Assembly: GCA_947167155.1 (NCBI GenBank)
Contig: CAMVHB010000012.1
Span: 1-53,982, forward strand
Length of the DNA: 53,982 nt
Reading direction: 5' to 3'
Source: an uncultured Lachnospiraceae bacterium
Lineage (GTDB): Bacteria; Bacillota; Clostridia; Lachnospirales; Lachnospiraceae
The position numbers were made by a program, and so were the translations under genes. Shown here piece by piece: positions 31,136 to 40,876 of the stretch. The notes under the pieces were generated by a model. The model was not told where the DNA came from. It did not search any database and saw nothing but the letters and a program-made list of their open reading frames with translations. The number at the start of each line of letters is the position of its first letter. Positions within the stretch are counted from its first letter, which is position 1.

Positions 31136-34100
31136 AACTTTAATGATACCAGTTCGTCAACTATCTTCCACGGAACAGCTGCTACGTCATCCTTTGAGAG
31201 CCGGTTGTTCTTTCCCGCATCAAATTCAAGCAGAGGTTTTTTCGGATCGGGCTCAAATGAGAGATAGGGCGCGTTCTTTTCAAGAAGCTCCGGTATCCTT
31301 GCAACATCAAGCGCAGCCTTTTCGTAAAGGGCGAACCGGAAGACTTTCCCGATCTGCTTTATATCCGTGACATAGGCTTCATTCGCGCGGGTTCGAAGGA
31401 TCGCTATATCCATGAGCCCCATTACCTCTCCGGGTATATCCCCGAACCTATCTATAAGCTCGTCTACGACCTCGGATCTGTCATCCTCGTCCCGGATGCC
31501 GGCAATCCTCTTGTAGGCTTCAAGCTTCTGGCCGGGATCTTTGATATAGTTGTCCGGGATGAAGGCGTCTATGGAAATATCTATCGTTGTATCAAAGAAG
31601 GAAACCTCTCCTTCACCCTTTTCCCGGGCTACTGCCTCAGAGAGCATCTTCACGTAGAGGTCATAGCCGACGGCCGCCATATGGCCGCTCTGGGCCTCTC
31701 CAAGAAGGTTTCCGGCGCCCCTGATCTCAAGGTCTCTCATAGCCACCTTGAATCCGCTTCCGAGCTCCGTAAACTCCCTGATAGCGGAAAGCCTCTTCTC
31801 TGCGATCTCCTTTAGCATCTTGTCCTTTGTATACATGAGGAAGGCATATGCGGTACGGTTCGACCGTCCGACGCGGCCCCGAAGCTGATAGAGCTGCGAA
31901 AGCCCCAGCCGGTCAGAATCGTGGATGATGATGGTATTCACATTTGAGATGTCGAGGCCTATCTCTATTATCGTTGTTGAGACAAGGACATCGATACGGC
32001 GGTTGATGAAGTCCGACATTATATTTTCAAGCACTGTCTCCGGCATCCTGCCGTGGGCGTATTCGACATTCGCGTCCGGAACAAGCTCCTTGATCCTGTC
32101 AGCGACATCGGCGATATCCCTTATCCGGTTTATGACATAATAAACCTGACCGCCGCGGGACAGCTCGCGCTCTATCGCTTCCCTCACTATCTCGGGCGAG
32201 CGCTCCATAACGAAGGTCTGGATGGGAAGACGCTCCTCCGGCGCCTCCGAAAGAAGGCTCATATCCCTGATCCCCACAAGGCTCATGTGAAGGGTACGGG
32301 GGATCGGAGTCGCTGAAAGTGAGAGCACGTCAACGTTTCGCCTCAGCTTCTTGATGGTCTCCTTGTGGCGCACGCCGAAGCGCTGCTCCTCGTCTATGAT
32401 GAGAAGGCCGAGATTCTTGAAACTCACATCTTTTGAAAGCACCCTGTGTGTCCCTATCACTACATCGCAGGTCCCATCGGAAAGCTCTTTTGCGGTCTTT
32501 TTGTTCTCGGCATCGGTGCGAAAGCGGCTCATCATCGAAACCGAGACCGCGAAGGGCTCCATCCTCTCCCTGAAGGTGTTGTAATGCTGTTCACAGAGTA
32601 TCGTGGTGGGACAGAGATAAACGACCTGCTTCCCGTCGATCACCGCCTTCATCGCTGCGCGAAGCGCCACCTCAGTCTTACCGAAGCCGACGTCGCCGCA
32701 GATCAGGCGGTCCATTATCTTTGAACTCTCCATGTCCGCCTTTACTTCCTCGATCGCAGTCATCTGGCTCTCCGTCTCCTCGTAAGGGAAGGTATCCTCA
32801 AACTCGCGCTGCATTTGACCATCTTTGCTGTAGGCAAAGCCCTTTTCATTCTGACGCGCTGCGTACAAAGATACAAGATCCTTTGCGACATCCGTGACTG
32901 CTGCCCTGACTCTTGCCTTGGTCTCGCCCCACTCCTTCGAATTCAGGGAATTCAGCTTCGGCTTCGTTCCCTTCTCCCCTGTGAGAGTGTATTTTCCTAT
33001 CCTGTCGAACTGGGTCGCCGGGATATAGAGTGTGTCACCCTTTGCGTAGCTTATCTTGATGCAGTCCTTCACAATGCCCATGGCTTCGATCTTTTCCATA
33101 CCGCCATAGATGCCGAGACCGTAATTCTCATGGACCACATAGTCTCCGATGGAAAGATCCCTGATGGAGCGCAGCCTCTCGCCTCCCGTAAAGCGCTTGA
33201 TGCGGCGTCTTTCAGAGCTCTTCAGCCGCCCGAATATGTCATTTTCGGAAATGAAGGCCCAGCGCGCGCTGTCAAAGACAGCCCCGGAAATAAGACCTCC
33301 AACCGTCACGACAACCTCTCCCTCAACCATGTCCTTTTCACGGTCCTCTGTATAGGAGCAGTTTACGCCATTATCCCTCATATCCTCCGAAAGCTTCTTT
33401 GCCCGGGTCCTTGAAGGACAGACTATGACTGTCTTCCACCTGTTCTTCCTGTATTTTTGAACATCCTTCAAAAATAAGGAAAAATCCCTCCTGAAGGAGA
33501 CAATGCCCTCCGTGTGCATGAAAAAGCGGGCAGAGATATCAAGCCCTCCCTTCTTCCCGGTGAGATCCAGCATCGAGAGTGTGAGGGCGCGCTTATTATT
33601 CAGTCTTGAAACAATATCCCTGCCGGTGAATATCAGATCCTTTTGAAGGGGCATGGAGTCTCCGGTCTCAATGCGCCTTTTCGTCGCATCCGAAAACTCT
33701 TCTGACGTGAGAGAGATCGACTCCTCTATCCTTGCCGGCTCGTCTATGACGACGAGGTCATCGTCCGAAAACCAGTCAAGAAGCGATACTGTCTCAACCG
33801 GAAAGTAAGGCAGATAGGTCTCGATCACGGAATCCTCGATACTGTAGGCATCACTGTCATCTATGGCATCCGCCTTCTGCTTCACCCTGAAAGCTTCCTC
33901 TGTCATCTGAGCGCCAAAAAGTTCATCATAGCGCTCTCTCATGGCCTTAAGAAGGCTCTTCTTCCCTTCGGCCCTGTCCTCGTTTGTAAGGACAAATTCC
34001 CCCGCGGGGCAGATCGTAAAACTTTCAATCTTTTCTATGGATTTCTGGGACTGAATATCAAAAAGCCTTATGGAATCTATCTCATCGCCAAAGAACTCGA

Positions 34101-34677
34101 TCCTCACGGGATTTTCCATGGAAAGTGCAAACACATCGACTATGCCGCCCCGGGACGCAAACTCGCCGGGTCCCTCTACCTCGGCCACACTCTCATAGCC
34201 GTTCTTCACAAGGAAATGAAGGAGGGCATCCTCTTCAACGGTTGCTCCGACCTCGAGTAGAAGAAAGCCCTTTTTGAACTCCTCTTTCTTTGAAAGCCTG
34301 TTGAGAAGCGCTTCGGCGCCTGTGAAGACGGTCAGGGGCTCATCTGAAAGAAGGCGGGAAAGGACGCTTACCCTCTCCTTTGTGATCGAATTTGAGCGAA
34401 GATCGGATTCATAAAAAAGGAGATCCTTTGAAGGGAAGTACAGGACATTTTTGTCAAAACACTGATACTCCTCAGCCCTCTCCTTTGCCCTTTTTGAGTC
34501 TGAGCAGATGATAAGACGGCGCAGAAAGTCCGAAGACATAGCATATGAAACCATGCCCTTGGCTGCGTCCGTGATCCCGGAGAACGATATTATTTTTTTT
34601 CGTTTGTCGAGGAGTGCGTCACGCGCTGTCTTTGCTTCCGAAAGCGAGAGCACGCACTCCCTGAACAGATCTGCCAT
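31132..34677 (-). CDS. mfd: Transcription-repair coupling factor Mfd
   Basis: 1181 residues, full length. UvrB-like N-terminal region (FASRGGIVDVFALSMENPVRIEFFGDEIDSIRLFD), the RNA-polymerase-binding domain (GDYVVHENYGLGIYGGMEKIE) and a RecG-like helicase with Walker A LICGDVGFGKTEVALRAA, the DEEQ box IIDEEQRFGV and QLRGRVGRSNRTAYAFL. Mfd frees stalled RNA polymerase and recruits UvrA. Its ATG shares one base with the pth stop, so the two are coupled, as in Bacillus (pth, then mfd). Confidence 0.97.
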   Translation of the reverse strand: MADLFRECVLSLSEAKTARDALLDKRKKIISFSGITDAAKGMVSYAMSSDFLRRLIICSDSKRAKERAEEYQCFDKNVLYFPSKDLLFYESDLRSNSITKERVSVLSRLLSDEPLTVFTGAEALLNRLSKKEEFKKGFLLLEVGATVEEDALLHFLVKNGYESVAEVEGPGEFASRGGIVDVFALSMENPVRIEFFGDEIDSIRLFDIQSQKSIEKIESFTICPAGEFVLTNEDRAEGKKSLLKAMRERYDELFGAQMTEEAFRVKQKADAIDDSDAYSIEDSVIETYLPYFPVETVSLLDWFSDDDLVVIDEPARIEESISLTSEEFSDATKRRIETGDSMPLQKDLIFTGRDIVSRLNNKRALTLSMLDLTGKKGGLDISARFFMHTEGIVSFRRDFSLFLKDVQKYRKNRWKTVIVCPSRTRAKKLSEDMRDNGVNCSYTEDREKDMVEGEVVVTVGGLISGAVFDSARWAFISENDIFGRLKSSERRRIKRFTGGERLRSIRDLSIGDYVVHENYGLGIYGGMEKIEAMGIVKDCIKISYAKGDTLYIPATQFDRIGKYTLTGEKGTKPKLNSLNSKEWGETKARVRAAVTDVAKDLVSLYAARQNEKGFAYSKDGQMQREFEDTFPYEETESQMTAIEEVKADMESSKIMDRLICGDVGFGKTEVALRAAMKAVIDGKQVVYLCPTTILCEQHYNTFRERMEPFAVSVSMMSRFRTDAENKKTAKELSDGTCDVVIGTHRVLSKDVSFKNLGLLIIDEEQRFGVRHKETIKKLRRNVDVLSLSATPIPRTLHMSLVGIRDMSLLSEAPEERLPIQTFVMERSPEIVREAIERELSRGGQVYYVINRIRDIADVADRIKELVPDANVEYAHGRMPETVLENIMSDFINRRIDVLVSTTIIEIGLDISNVNTIIIHDSDRLGLSQLYQLRGRVGRSNRTAYAFLMYTKDKMLKEIAEKRLSAIREFTELGSGFKVAMRDLEIRGAGNLLGEAQSGHMAAVGYDLYVKMLSEAVAREKGEGEVSFFDTTIDISIDAFIPDNYIKDPGQKLEAYKRIAGIRDEDDRSEVVDELIDRFGDIPGEVMGLMDIAILRTRANEAYVTDIKQIGKVFRFALYEKAALDVARIPELLEKNAPYLSFEPDPKKPLLEFDAGKNNRLSKDDVAAVPWKIVDELVSLKL

Positions 34678-35255
34678 TATTGTTCCTGTATATCGCCGTT
34701 GAAGCGGTTCATCGCTTCGTCGACGCCGCGTGCTATTATTGTTTCCACTGCATCTGCAGCCCGCTCGAATGCGCTTTCGAGGGTCTGCCTTTCCTTCCTG
34801 TCATTTCGCCCGAGGACAAAGGATATCATGTCCTGCCCTGCGGGAAGCTTTCCCGCGCCTATCCTGATTCGGATGAAGTCTTCAGTCCCAAGGTTTTTGA
34901 TGATATTCTTCAGCCCGTTGTGGCCGCCTGCAGAGCCCTTTTTCCTGATCCTGATCCGGCCGGCGTCAAGTGCCACGTCGTCGGAGATCACTATGAGCTC
35001 CTTCACGGGATCTGCCTTGTAATAATCAAGGAGCGGCCTTATCGCCTCCCCGCTCAAGTTCATGAAGGTCTGGGGTTTTACCAGGAGCACCTTCTCGCCG
35101 GATATGACGCAATTTGCCGTTTTTGAGCGAAATTCGCTCTTTGAAAGCTTTGCCGAATACCGCTTTGCTATGACATCTACCGCGTCAAAGCCTATATTAT
35201 GCCTTGTATGTCTGTATGAAAGACCGGGATTTCCAAGCCCCGCAACCACGTACAT
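34677..35255 (-). CDS. pth: Peptidyl-tRNA hydrolase
   Basis: 192 residues. VVAGLGNPGLSYRHTRHNIGFDAVD carries the substrate-binding Asn and catalytic His; KPQTFMNLSGEA and ISDDVALDAGRIRIRKKGSAGGHNGLKNI hold the other conserved sites. It releases tRNA from stalled peptidyl-tRNA. Start after GAGGAA. It lies downstream of the spoVG terminator and couples directly to mfd. Confidence 0.97.
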   Translation of the reverse strand: MYVVAGLGNPGLSYRHTRHNIGFDAVDVIAKRYSAKLSKSEFRSKTANCVISGEKVLLVKPQTFMNLSGEAIRPLLDYYKADPVKELIVISDDVALDAGRIRIRKKGSAGGHNGLKNIIKNLGTEDFIRIRIGAGKLPAGQDMISFVLGRNDRKERQTLESAFERAADAVETIIARGVDEAMNRFNGDIQEQ

Positions 35256-35271
35256 TATCTTTTTTCCTCAC

Positions 35272-35311
35272 AAAGAAAAGGGGGTTGACGATTTACGCCC
35301 TGCCCCCTTTT
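35272..35311 (-). terminator. Terminator after spoVG
   Basis: On the minus strand AAAAAGGGGG...CCCCCTTTTCTTT: a five-G/five-C stem extended by A-T pairs around an 18-base loop, with a U-rich tail. It lies between the spoVG stop (35347) and the pth start (35255). Confidence 0.7.
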
Positions 35312-35346
35312 TCAACAATGCGCCATTATTGTACTACGCCTGTATA

Positions 35347-35631
35347 TCAAGCCCCTGCGGTCTCTCCTGCCCCCTCAGGAAATTCCTCTTCGTATTTCTT
35401 CAGGATCATCTCCTGAAGCTTTTCGCGTACGTTTGATCTGATGGGGTGAGCAATGTCCTTGTAATCGCCGTCTGTGCCTTTTCTTGAAGGCATTGCGATG
35501 AAAAGTCCCTTGTCGCCGTCGATGATCTTGATATCGTGTACAACGAACTCGTCATCGAAAGTAACGGATACGACCGCCTTCATCTTTGACTCTTTTTCCA
35601 TCTTTCTGATCCTGATGTCTGTAATCTGCAT
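35347..35631 (-). CDS. spoVG: SpoVG regulatory RNA/DNA-binding protein
   Basis: 94 residues: [51 protein letters not shown] is a near-canonical SpoVG N-terminus, with [19 protein letters not shown] at the end. SpoVG is a small nucleic-acid-binding regulator that affects sporulation, capsule and stress genes in Firmicutes; its presence does not prove sporulation. A longer in-frame ORF upstream lacks family support. The ATG at 35631 follows AGAAGGAGAGG. Confidence 0.95.
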   Translation of the reverse strand: MQITDIRIRKMEKESKMKAVVSVTFDDEFVVHDIKIIDGDKGLFIAMPSRKGTDGDYKDIAHPIRSNVREKLQEMILKKYEEEFPEGAGETAGA

Positions 35632-35661
35632 GATAACTGCCTCTCCTTCTATTGCTGAAAA

Positions 35662-35670
35662 ATTATAGCA
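35662..35670 (-). promoter_or_regulatory. Candidate spoVG promoter (extended -10)
   Basis: TGC-TATAAT on the minus strand (TATAAT at 35662-35667) in the 64-bp gap after glgD. No good -35 is present. An AGGA...GAAT pair 12 bases apart overlaps it and loosely recalls the sigma-H promoter of Bacillus spoVG, but the match is weak. Confidence 0.4.
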
Positions 35671-35695
35671 TTCTTTGTTTCTCTTTGGTCCTGTC

Positions 35696-36814
35696 TCAGA
35701 CCCCGTATCTGTTCTGGCGTTCAAACACAACCTTGATCTCGTTCTCCCCGATATAATTCTGGTCGGAGAGAAGCGTCTCGTTTGATTCGACAATGCAGTT
35801 CTCCACGTGAACATTGTCTCCGACATAGGCCCCGTTAAGAATAATGGAATTCTTCACGGTGCTGTTGTTCCCGATGAAGACTCTCTTGAATATCACCGAA
35901 CCCTCAACGTTTGAATTGATGATGCATCCCGAACCGATAAGGCTGTTCTTCACATTCGAGCCTACATTGAACTTCGCCGGCGGGAGATCAGCTGCCTTTG
36001 AATATATGGTAGGCTGCTCACGGAAAAAGAAATCCTGAACCTCCGGCTTCAAAAAGTCCATGTTCGTCTTGTAATAGGACTCGACCGTTGAGATATTTGA
36101 CCAGTACTCCTCAAGCATCCAGCCGTAGATCTTCTTCATACCCTTGTAGCGGACCAGGATGTCGGTAACGAAATTGTACCTGCCCTCGCGGTTGCACTGT
36201 TCAAGGAGCTCTATGAGCTTTCTTCTCCTGATGATGTAGGTGCCTGTGGATACGATGTTTGAGTGAGCCATCATGGGCTTTTCCTCAAAATCGGTAACAA
36301 GCCCGTCCGCATCTATCTTCACTGTTCCGAAGCGGCTGATATCCTCGTCCTCAGGAACTCTCGCGCAGACTATCGTGATATCCGCCTGCTTCTGTACATG
36401 ATACTCAAGCACCGGTGCAAAGTCCATCTTGTATACACAGTCACCGGAGGAGATCACTACATAAGGTTCATGGCGCCTCTTTAAGAAATCGATGTTCTGC
36501 CACATCGCGTCGGCCGTCCCCCTGTACCACCAACTGTTGTCTGCTGTAACCGTTGGTGTGAAGAGGAAAAGACCTCCCTGCTTTCTTCCGAAGTTCCACC
36601 ACTTGGCTGAATTAAGGTGCTCATTCAACGATCTCGCGTTGTACTGCGAGAGCACCGCCACCGTCTGGATCCCGGAATTTGTCATATTTGAAAGTGAAAA
36701 ATCGATACTCCTGTAGCTGCAGGCTATGGGCATCGCGGAGATCGCCCTCTTTTCGGAGAGATTTCTCATCCTCTGTGAGTTTCCGCCTGCAAGAATGATT
36801 CCCAGTGCCTTCAT
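35696..36814 (-). CDS. glgD: Glucose-1-phosphate adenylyltransferase subunit GlgD
   Basis: 372 residues, the shorter regulatory-type partner. [35 protein letters not shown] aligns with GlgC, but the nucleotide-binding loop is changed (GGNSQRM against GGQGSRL). A left-handed beta-helix ([26 protein letters not shown]) forms the C-terminal half. In Firmicutes GlgC and GlgD form a heterotetramer making ADP-glucose for glycogen. It overlaps glgC by four bases (ATGA). Confidence 0.95.
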   Translation of the reverse strand: MKALGIILAGGNSQRMRNLSEKRAISAMPIACSYRSIDFSLSNMTNSGIQTVAVLSQYNARSLNEHLNSAKWWNFGRKQGGLFLFTPTVTADNSWWYRGTADAMWQNIDFLKRRHEPYVVISSGDCVYKMDFAPVLEYHVQKQADITIVCARVPEDEDISRFGTVKIDADGLVTDFEEKPMMAHSNIVSTGTYIIRRRKLIELLEQCNREGRYNFVTDILVRYKGMKKIYGWMLEEYWSNISTVESYYKTNMDFLKPEVQDFFFREQPTIYSKAADLPPAKFNVGSNVKNSLIGSGCIINSNVEGSVIFKRVFIGNNSTVKNSIILNGAYVGDNVHVENCIVESNETLLSDQNYIGENEIKVVFERQNRYGV

Positions 36815-38085
36815 GCCACATCACCTGCCTTAATAATATAGCCGCCGCTTTCAAGCGTGCCATCCGGATAATCAGACTCATCGGTAACTCCGCGGATCGC
36901 GGTATTCTTTCCGATAGTAACATTTGCGGGAATTATCGACCTGTTCCCTATAGTAGCAAGACCGAAGCAATAAATAGAGGCATTCAGCTTGGATTCCGCC
37001 TCCTCGCCCACACCGATCTTTGTATTCTCTCCGACCTCGCAATCCTGGGCTATTATCGACTTCTCGACATAACAGCCCTTCCTGATGATGGTATCCTTCA
37101 TGATAATGGAATCACGTACGACAGCGCCCTCTTCTATCACAACACCGGCAGAAACCACTGAATTCGTGACCTCACCGCATATGCGGGTCCCGGCGCCGAT
37201 TATGGATTTTGAGACCTTTGCTTCCTTTCCGAGGAATGAGGGCTCTATCAAAAACTGCTTCGTGTAGATCTTCCAGAATTCCTCGTAAAGGTTGAATTCC
37301 GGGATCAGATCTATGAGCTCCATGTTCGCCTGCCAGTATGAGCCAAGCGTCCCGACATCCTTCCAATAGCCATTGAACTCGAATGCGAATATCCTCTCGC
37401 CCTTCTTGTGGCAGTAAGGAATGATGTGCTTGCCGAAATCGCAGTTGCTCTGATCCTTCAATGCTATCAGAGCCTCTCGAAGCTGCGGCCAGCTGAAGAT
37501 ATAGATACCCATCGAAGCGAGATTCGACCTCGGATGCTCAGGCTTTTCCTCAAACTCCGTAATGCGGTGGTTTTCATCCGCTATCACTATACCGAAGCGG
37601 CTCGCTTCCTCAATGGGAACGGGTATCGCCGCAAGAGTGACATCCGCCTGGTTCTGCCTGTGGAAATCAAGCATGGCCTCATAGTCCATCTTGTAAATGT
37701 GATCTCCCGACAGAATCAGTACATAATCCGGATTGTAGCCGTCTATGTACTGCAGGTTCTGGAAGATGGCATTCGCGGTACCTGAATACCACTCACTGTT
37801 GTCAGACTTTTCATAGGGCGGAAGGACGGATACTCCCCCGTCGTTCCTGTCGAGATCCCACGGAATACCGATCCCGATGTGCTGATTCAATGCGAGAGGC
37901 TGATACTGTGTAAGGACGCCAACTGTGTCGATCCCGGAATTGATACAGTTCGAAAGCGGAAAATCGATGATCCTGTACTTGCCTCCGAAAGCGACTGCCG
38001 GCTTTGCGACATCGGCCGTGAGTACGCCGAGACGCGATCCCTGTCCCCCCGCAAGGAGCATGGCAATCATTTCTTTGTGCATCAT
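36811..38085 (-). CDS. glgC: Glucose-1-phosphate adenylyltransferase catalytic subunit GlgC
   Basis: 424 residues. [35 protein letters not shown] is the ATP and glucose-1-phosphate loop; [13 protein letters not shown] carries the catalytic Asp; [12 protein letters not shown] and the beta-helix ([27 protein letters not shown]) follow. It makes ADP-glucose, the rate-limiting step of glycogen synthesis. MM at the start gives two possible ATGs; GAGGTGACG precedes them. glgA and glgB are not in the window. It forms an operon with glgD and has its own promoter. Confidence 0.96.
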   Translation of the reverse strand: MMHKEMIAMLLAGGQGSRLGVLTADVAKPAVAFGGKYRIIDFPLSNCINSGIDTVGVLTQYQPLALNQHIGIGIPWDLDRNDGGVSVLPPYEKSDNSEWYSGTANAIFQNLQYIDGYNPDYVLILSGDHIYKMDYEAMLDFHRQNQADVTLAAIPVPIEEASRFGIVIADENHRITEFEEKPEHPRSNLASMGIYIFSWPQLREALIALKDQSNCDFGKHIIPYCHKKGERIFAFEFNGYWKDVGTLGSYWQANMELIDLIPEFNLYEEFWKIYTKQFLIEPSFLGKEAKVSKSIIGAGTRICGEVTNSVVSAGVVIEEGAVVRDSIIMKDTIIRKGCYVEKSIIAQDCEVGENTKIGVGEEAESKLNASIYCFGLATIGNRSIIPANVTIGKNTAIRGVTDESDYPDGTLESGGYIIKAGDVA

Positions 38086-38178
38086 GTCGCGTCACCTCTA
38101 TTCATTGTGCAAAAGTAATATGAGTTCTTTGTTTCCTCTGCCGCTGAAGACGCCGGTCAGCGGAAACTATCCGGAGGC

Positions 38179-38208
38179 ATTATAACACATTCTATAAAAA
38201 TACTTCAA
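38179..38208 (-). promoter_or_regulatory. Promoter of glgC-glgD
   Basis: TTGAAG (38203-38208), an 18-bp spacer and an extended TGT-TATAAT (38179-38184). The leader of about 85 nt contains a seven-base-pair hairpin, CCGCTGA/TCAGCGG. No terminator is visible between the preceding gene and this promoter, so some readthrough is possible. Confidence 0.7.
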
Positions 38209-38260
38209 CATCGGAATGTTTTTTCGGTAAAAATTGCCTACGGACCGTTATTGGCAGAGG

Positions 38261-40876
38261 TTATGGTGACGGCACGCACGTTACAAATATCCCTCCGGCA
38301 GCTGCGAAGGCATCTGCCGCATCATTCATCCCCATCTTTTTCGTTCTGCCCGTGGAAGGCTCAAAGAGGATCACATTCTTCGGATCAAAGCCTGTGATCA
38401 CGGTATAATTCCTCGTTCCGTCAGTATCTATGTACTCCGCGTAGACAACCTCACCGTGATCTACATAGTAAAGGGCCTGTGAGAGTGCGATCCCGTAGAA
38501 ATTCAGCACCTTCCTGTCCCTTAAGACAGATGAAGCAATATTCGAAACCGACATACCCGATCCGAGCATTGAGGAAACATCCACATTCTGGCCCGAGGCC
38601 GAGAGCATCACTGAAAGAGCTGCTGCCTTTTCATCATCGTAATCGTTCCTGTGAAGAGCAGTTGAATTGTCGGCATAAGATCCTCTTCCCCTGCGCCATA
38701 TCGTGTTCTGGGAATTGTCTATGACTATGCCCATTTCCATGTCAGCCCTTTTCACTGCCTCGCTGACATCGACCGTTGACAGCACGATATTGCTTCCGAC
38801 ATAGACGAAGTACTGATCCGGGACCTGAGAAGTCTCGATATTGATGATCTCGTCCTTTGAAAGAAGGACTACAGGCGCCCTCGCAAGAGCGATCGCAGAG
38901 GAAGACTGGGGAGCTGAGGCCATTACGAGGTAAGCCACCTCTCCAACCCCTTCCACAGAGCGTCTCTCAAGGCTTACAGCCCTGTTTGCCTTTACATCGC
39001 TGGCCCGAACAGTATCATCCTCAACGGAAATGAAGCTTCCGTCCTCCCTCTTCTTCACCCGAAACAGCGTAAGCATTGAATTGTCTGTCTTCAGAAGACC
39101 GGTGACATAGATATCCGGCTTCTCATAGGTGAGAAGCGCGTTTTCAGAGGCAGACGAAACAGGTACTATTGAAAGGCGGTACATGGGATAGACAGTCGCC
39201 CCTGCGGCAGTCTCATAGACATCAGAAGTCCTTGTCTGGCCGTAGACGAGGTCATCCTCCATGAATGCAAGAGGGCGAAGGAACTCACCCTCATCAGGAC
39301 TTATCACCCTTCCGGTCTTTGACTCAAGGTCGAGTATCACTATCTCGCCTGTCCGTTCGTCCCCCTGACCTTTTGAAGAACTGATCCCGAATGCCTTGTC
39401 CGAAAGCACTCCTCCGGGAAGGGCAAGATACCTTCTCGAAGCCGAGACTGCATAATCTGCGCCCGGGAGTGCCTCAGTCAGAATATCCACCTTCAGGGTG
39501 TCCAGGTCCACATGGACAAAGGAGCCGTCAGCCATGATATAGAAATCATCATTTGAGGAACGGTATATAAGCTCCGAGAAATTCGCCTTCAGAACCTGGA
39601 AGGAGCGCTCCTGTGCTATGAAGGCCTGCTCCGTCACGGCTCCTGTGACTCCGTCATACCTCATCACGTCTATCCCGCAGCGCCCCTCATGGGTCCCGGA
39701 ATTCATATAGCCATATATGACAAAGACCATCGTGCCGTTCTCGTCTATCGAAAGAACCTTTATTGCATGCTCCTCCCGCATAGTCCTCGCATCGGGAAGG
39801 CTCCCGTCAGGGGTAAAGGAGAATACCGTCGTGATAGTGCCATTTAAGGCATCATATTCAAACAGCTCTCCGTTCTGAGAGAATGCGGCAATCAGCCCTG
39901 TATCGTTTGCAAGATAATCATAATCCCGAGGCACCACACCGAGAGTCAGCCTGTTCCCGTTCACACGGTCACTGCCCGGCGTGAACCTCTCCGTCATCCT
40001 CCTCTGATAATCAAGCAGGAAAAGTCTCGACGTGCCGTAACGTACCTTGAAGTACTCTTCTACGTCATATTCCTTCGCCCCGTCGCTCATCCTGTACTCG
40101 AAGGTAAGGGCACAGTAATCACTGCTCACTTCGTTGAAGCATACCACGGCCGTATTTGCCTCATTTCCGACAAAACCTTCCCAGGCCACCTCGGCTGCGG
40201 TTGAGTTGATCGAAACATCGGCAAGTCCCGAAGTGTCCGTGAGAGCCGCATCAGGAACGGGCTCAAGATAAGGAGCCAGTGGCTCGGCATCGTGTGCGAG
40301 AGCCTTCTTCCTGAAATCCTCCGCAAATGCCAGTATCTCTGTGACATGAGCGTCTCTCGGCATTATTATTCTTGTGTAAAAATACAGAGGACGGCCGGAA
40401 ACCTGCAAAGTCAGCGTGAAAAGGTATTCAGCCCCGTCCGAAAGAAGGTTCTCAAGCTCGGGCATGAGGGTGACTATGCCATTTTCCTCTGTGGGAATCT
40501 CTGCGATCGAGGTCTCTGCTATCTTTCGCTCTGTGTCGAGGGATCTGATCTCATAAGAGGCCTTTTCCACCTTGTTTCCGAAGGTCTCTATTCTGATAGG
40601 GAGCACGCGGCTATCATCAAGAGGTATCACCGCGTCTCTCATATAGCAGGTATCCATCGGGCTTATGTAGGCAGGCAGGCTCTCAACCTGGCGTCCGCAG
40701 GCCGTCATTGAGACTATGGGCAGCGTTGCGCCGCCTGCTCTCGTGGTAGTCTCGCCTCGTTTGATATTCAATAGAAATGTAAAAAGAGCAAGGGAACCGA
40801 AGAACACTGATACGATCAGCAGAAACTGCCGTATCAGCCACTTCGGTATCCCCTTCCTTCGAAATGTAAGATTCAA
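38261..40876 (-). CDS. Large membrane-anchored protein with degenerate C39-like C-terminus
   Basis: 871 residues, function unknown. One N-terminal transmembrane helix (FLLIVSVFFGSLALFTFLLNI) follows a short basic cytoplasmic start. Residues of about 60-700 are beta-rich and extracellular, with beta-propeller-like repeats (YDALNGTITTVFSFTPDG, VHVDLDTLKVDIL, VILDLESKTGRVI). The last 110 residues resemble Peptidase_C39-like domains (AAALSVMLSASGQNVDV and ITGFDPKNVILFEPSTGRTKKM), but the catalytic Cys is absent and the usual His before the TGYD-like motif is Asn (RNYTVITGFD). It is therefore probably a binding protein. The start is TTG, overlapping the upstream stop (TTGA). Confidence 0.7.
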   Translation of the reverse strand: MNLTFRRKGIPKWLIRQFLLIVSVFFGSLALFTFLLNIKRGETTTRAGGATLPIVSMTACGRQVESLPAYISPMDTCYMRDAVIPLDDSRVLPIRIETFGNKVEKASYEIRSLDTERKIAETSIAEIPTEENGIVTLMPELENLLSDGAEYLFTLTLQVSGRPLYFYTRIIMPRDAHVTEILAFAEDFRKKALAHDAEPLAPYLEPVPDAALTDTSGLADVSINSTAAEVAWEGFVGNEANTAVVCFNEVSSDYCALTFEYRMSDGAKEYDVEEYFKVRYGTSRLFLLDYQRRMTERFTPGSDRVNGNRLTLGVVPRDYDYLANDTGLIAAFSQNGELFEYDALNGTITTVFSFTPDGSLPDARTMREEHAIKVLSIDENGTMVFVIYGYMNSGTHEGRCGIDVMRYDGVTGAVTEQAFIAQERSFQVLKANFSELIYRSSNDDFYIMADGSFVHVDLDTLKVDILTEALPGADYAVSASRRYLALPGGVLSDKAFGISSSKGQGDERTGEIVILDLESKTGRVISPDEGEFLRPLAFMEDDLVYGQTRTSDVYETAAGATVYPMYRLSIVPVSSASENALLTYEKPDIYVTGLLKTDNSMLTLFRVKKREDGSFISVEDDTVRASDVKANRAVSLERRSVEGVGEVAYLVMASAPQSSSAIALARAPVVLLSKDEIINIETSQVPDQYFVYVGSNIVLSTVDVSEAVKRADMEMGIVIDNSQNTIWRRGRGSYADNSTALHRNDYDDEKAAALSVMLSASGQNVDVSSMLGSGMSVSNIASSVLRDRKVLNFYGIALSQALYYVDHGEVVYAEYIDTDGTRNYTVITGFDPKNVILFEPSTGRTKKMGMNDAADAFAAAGGIFVTCVPSP

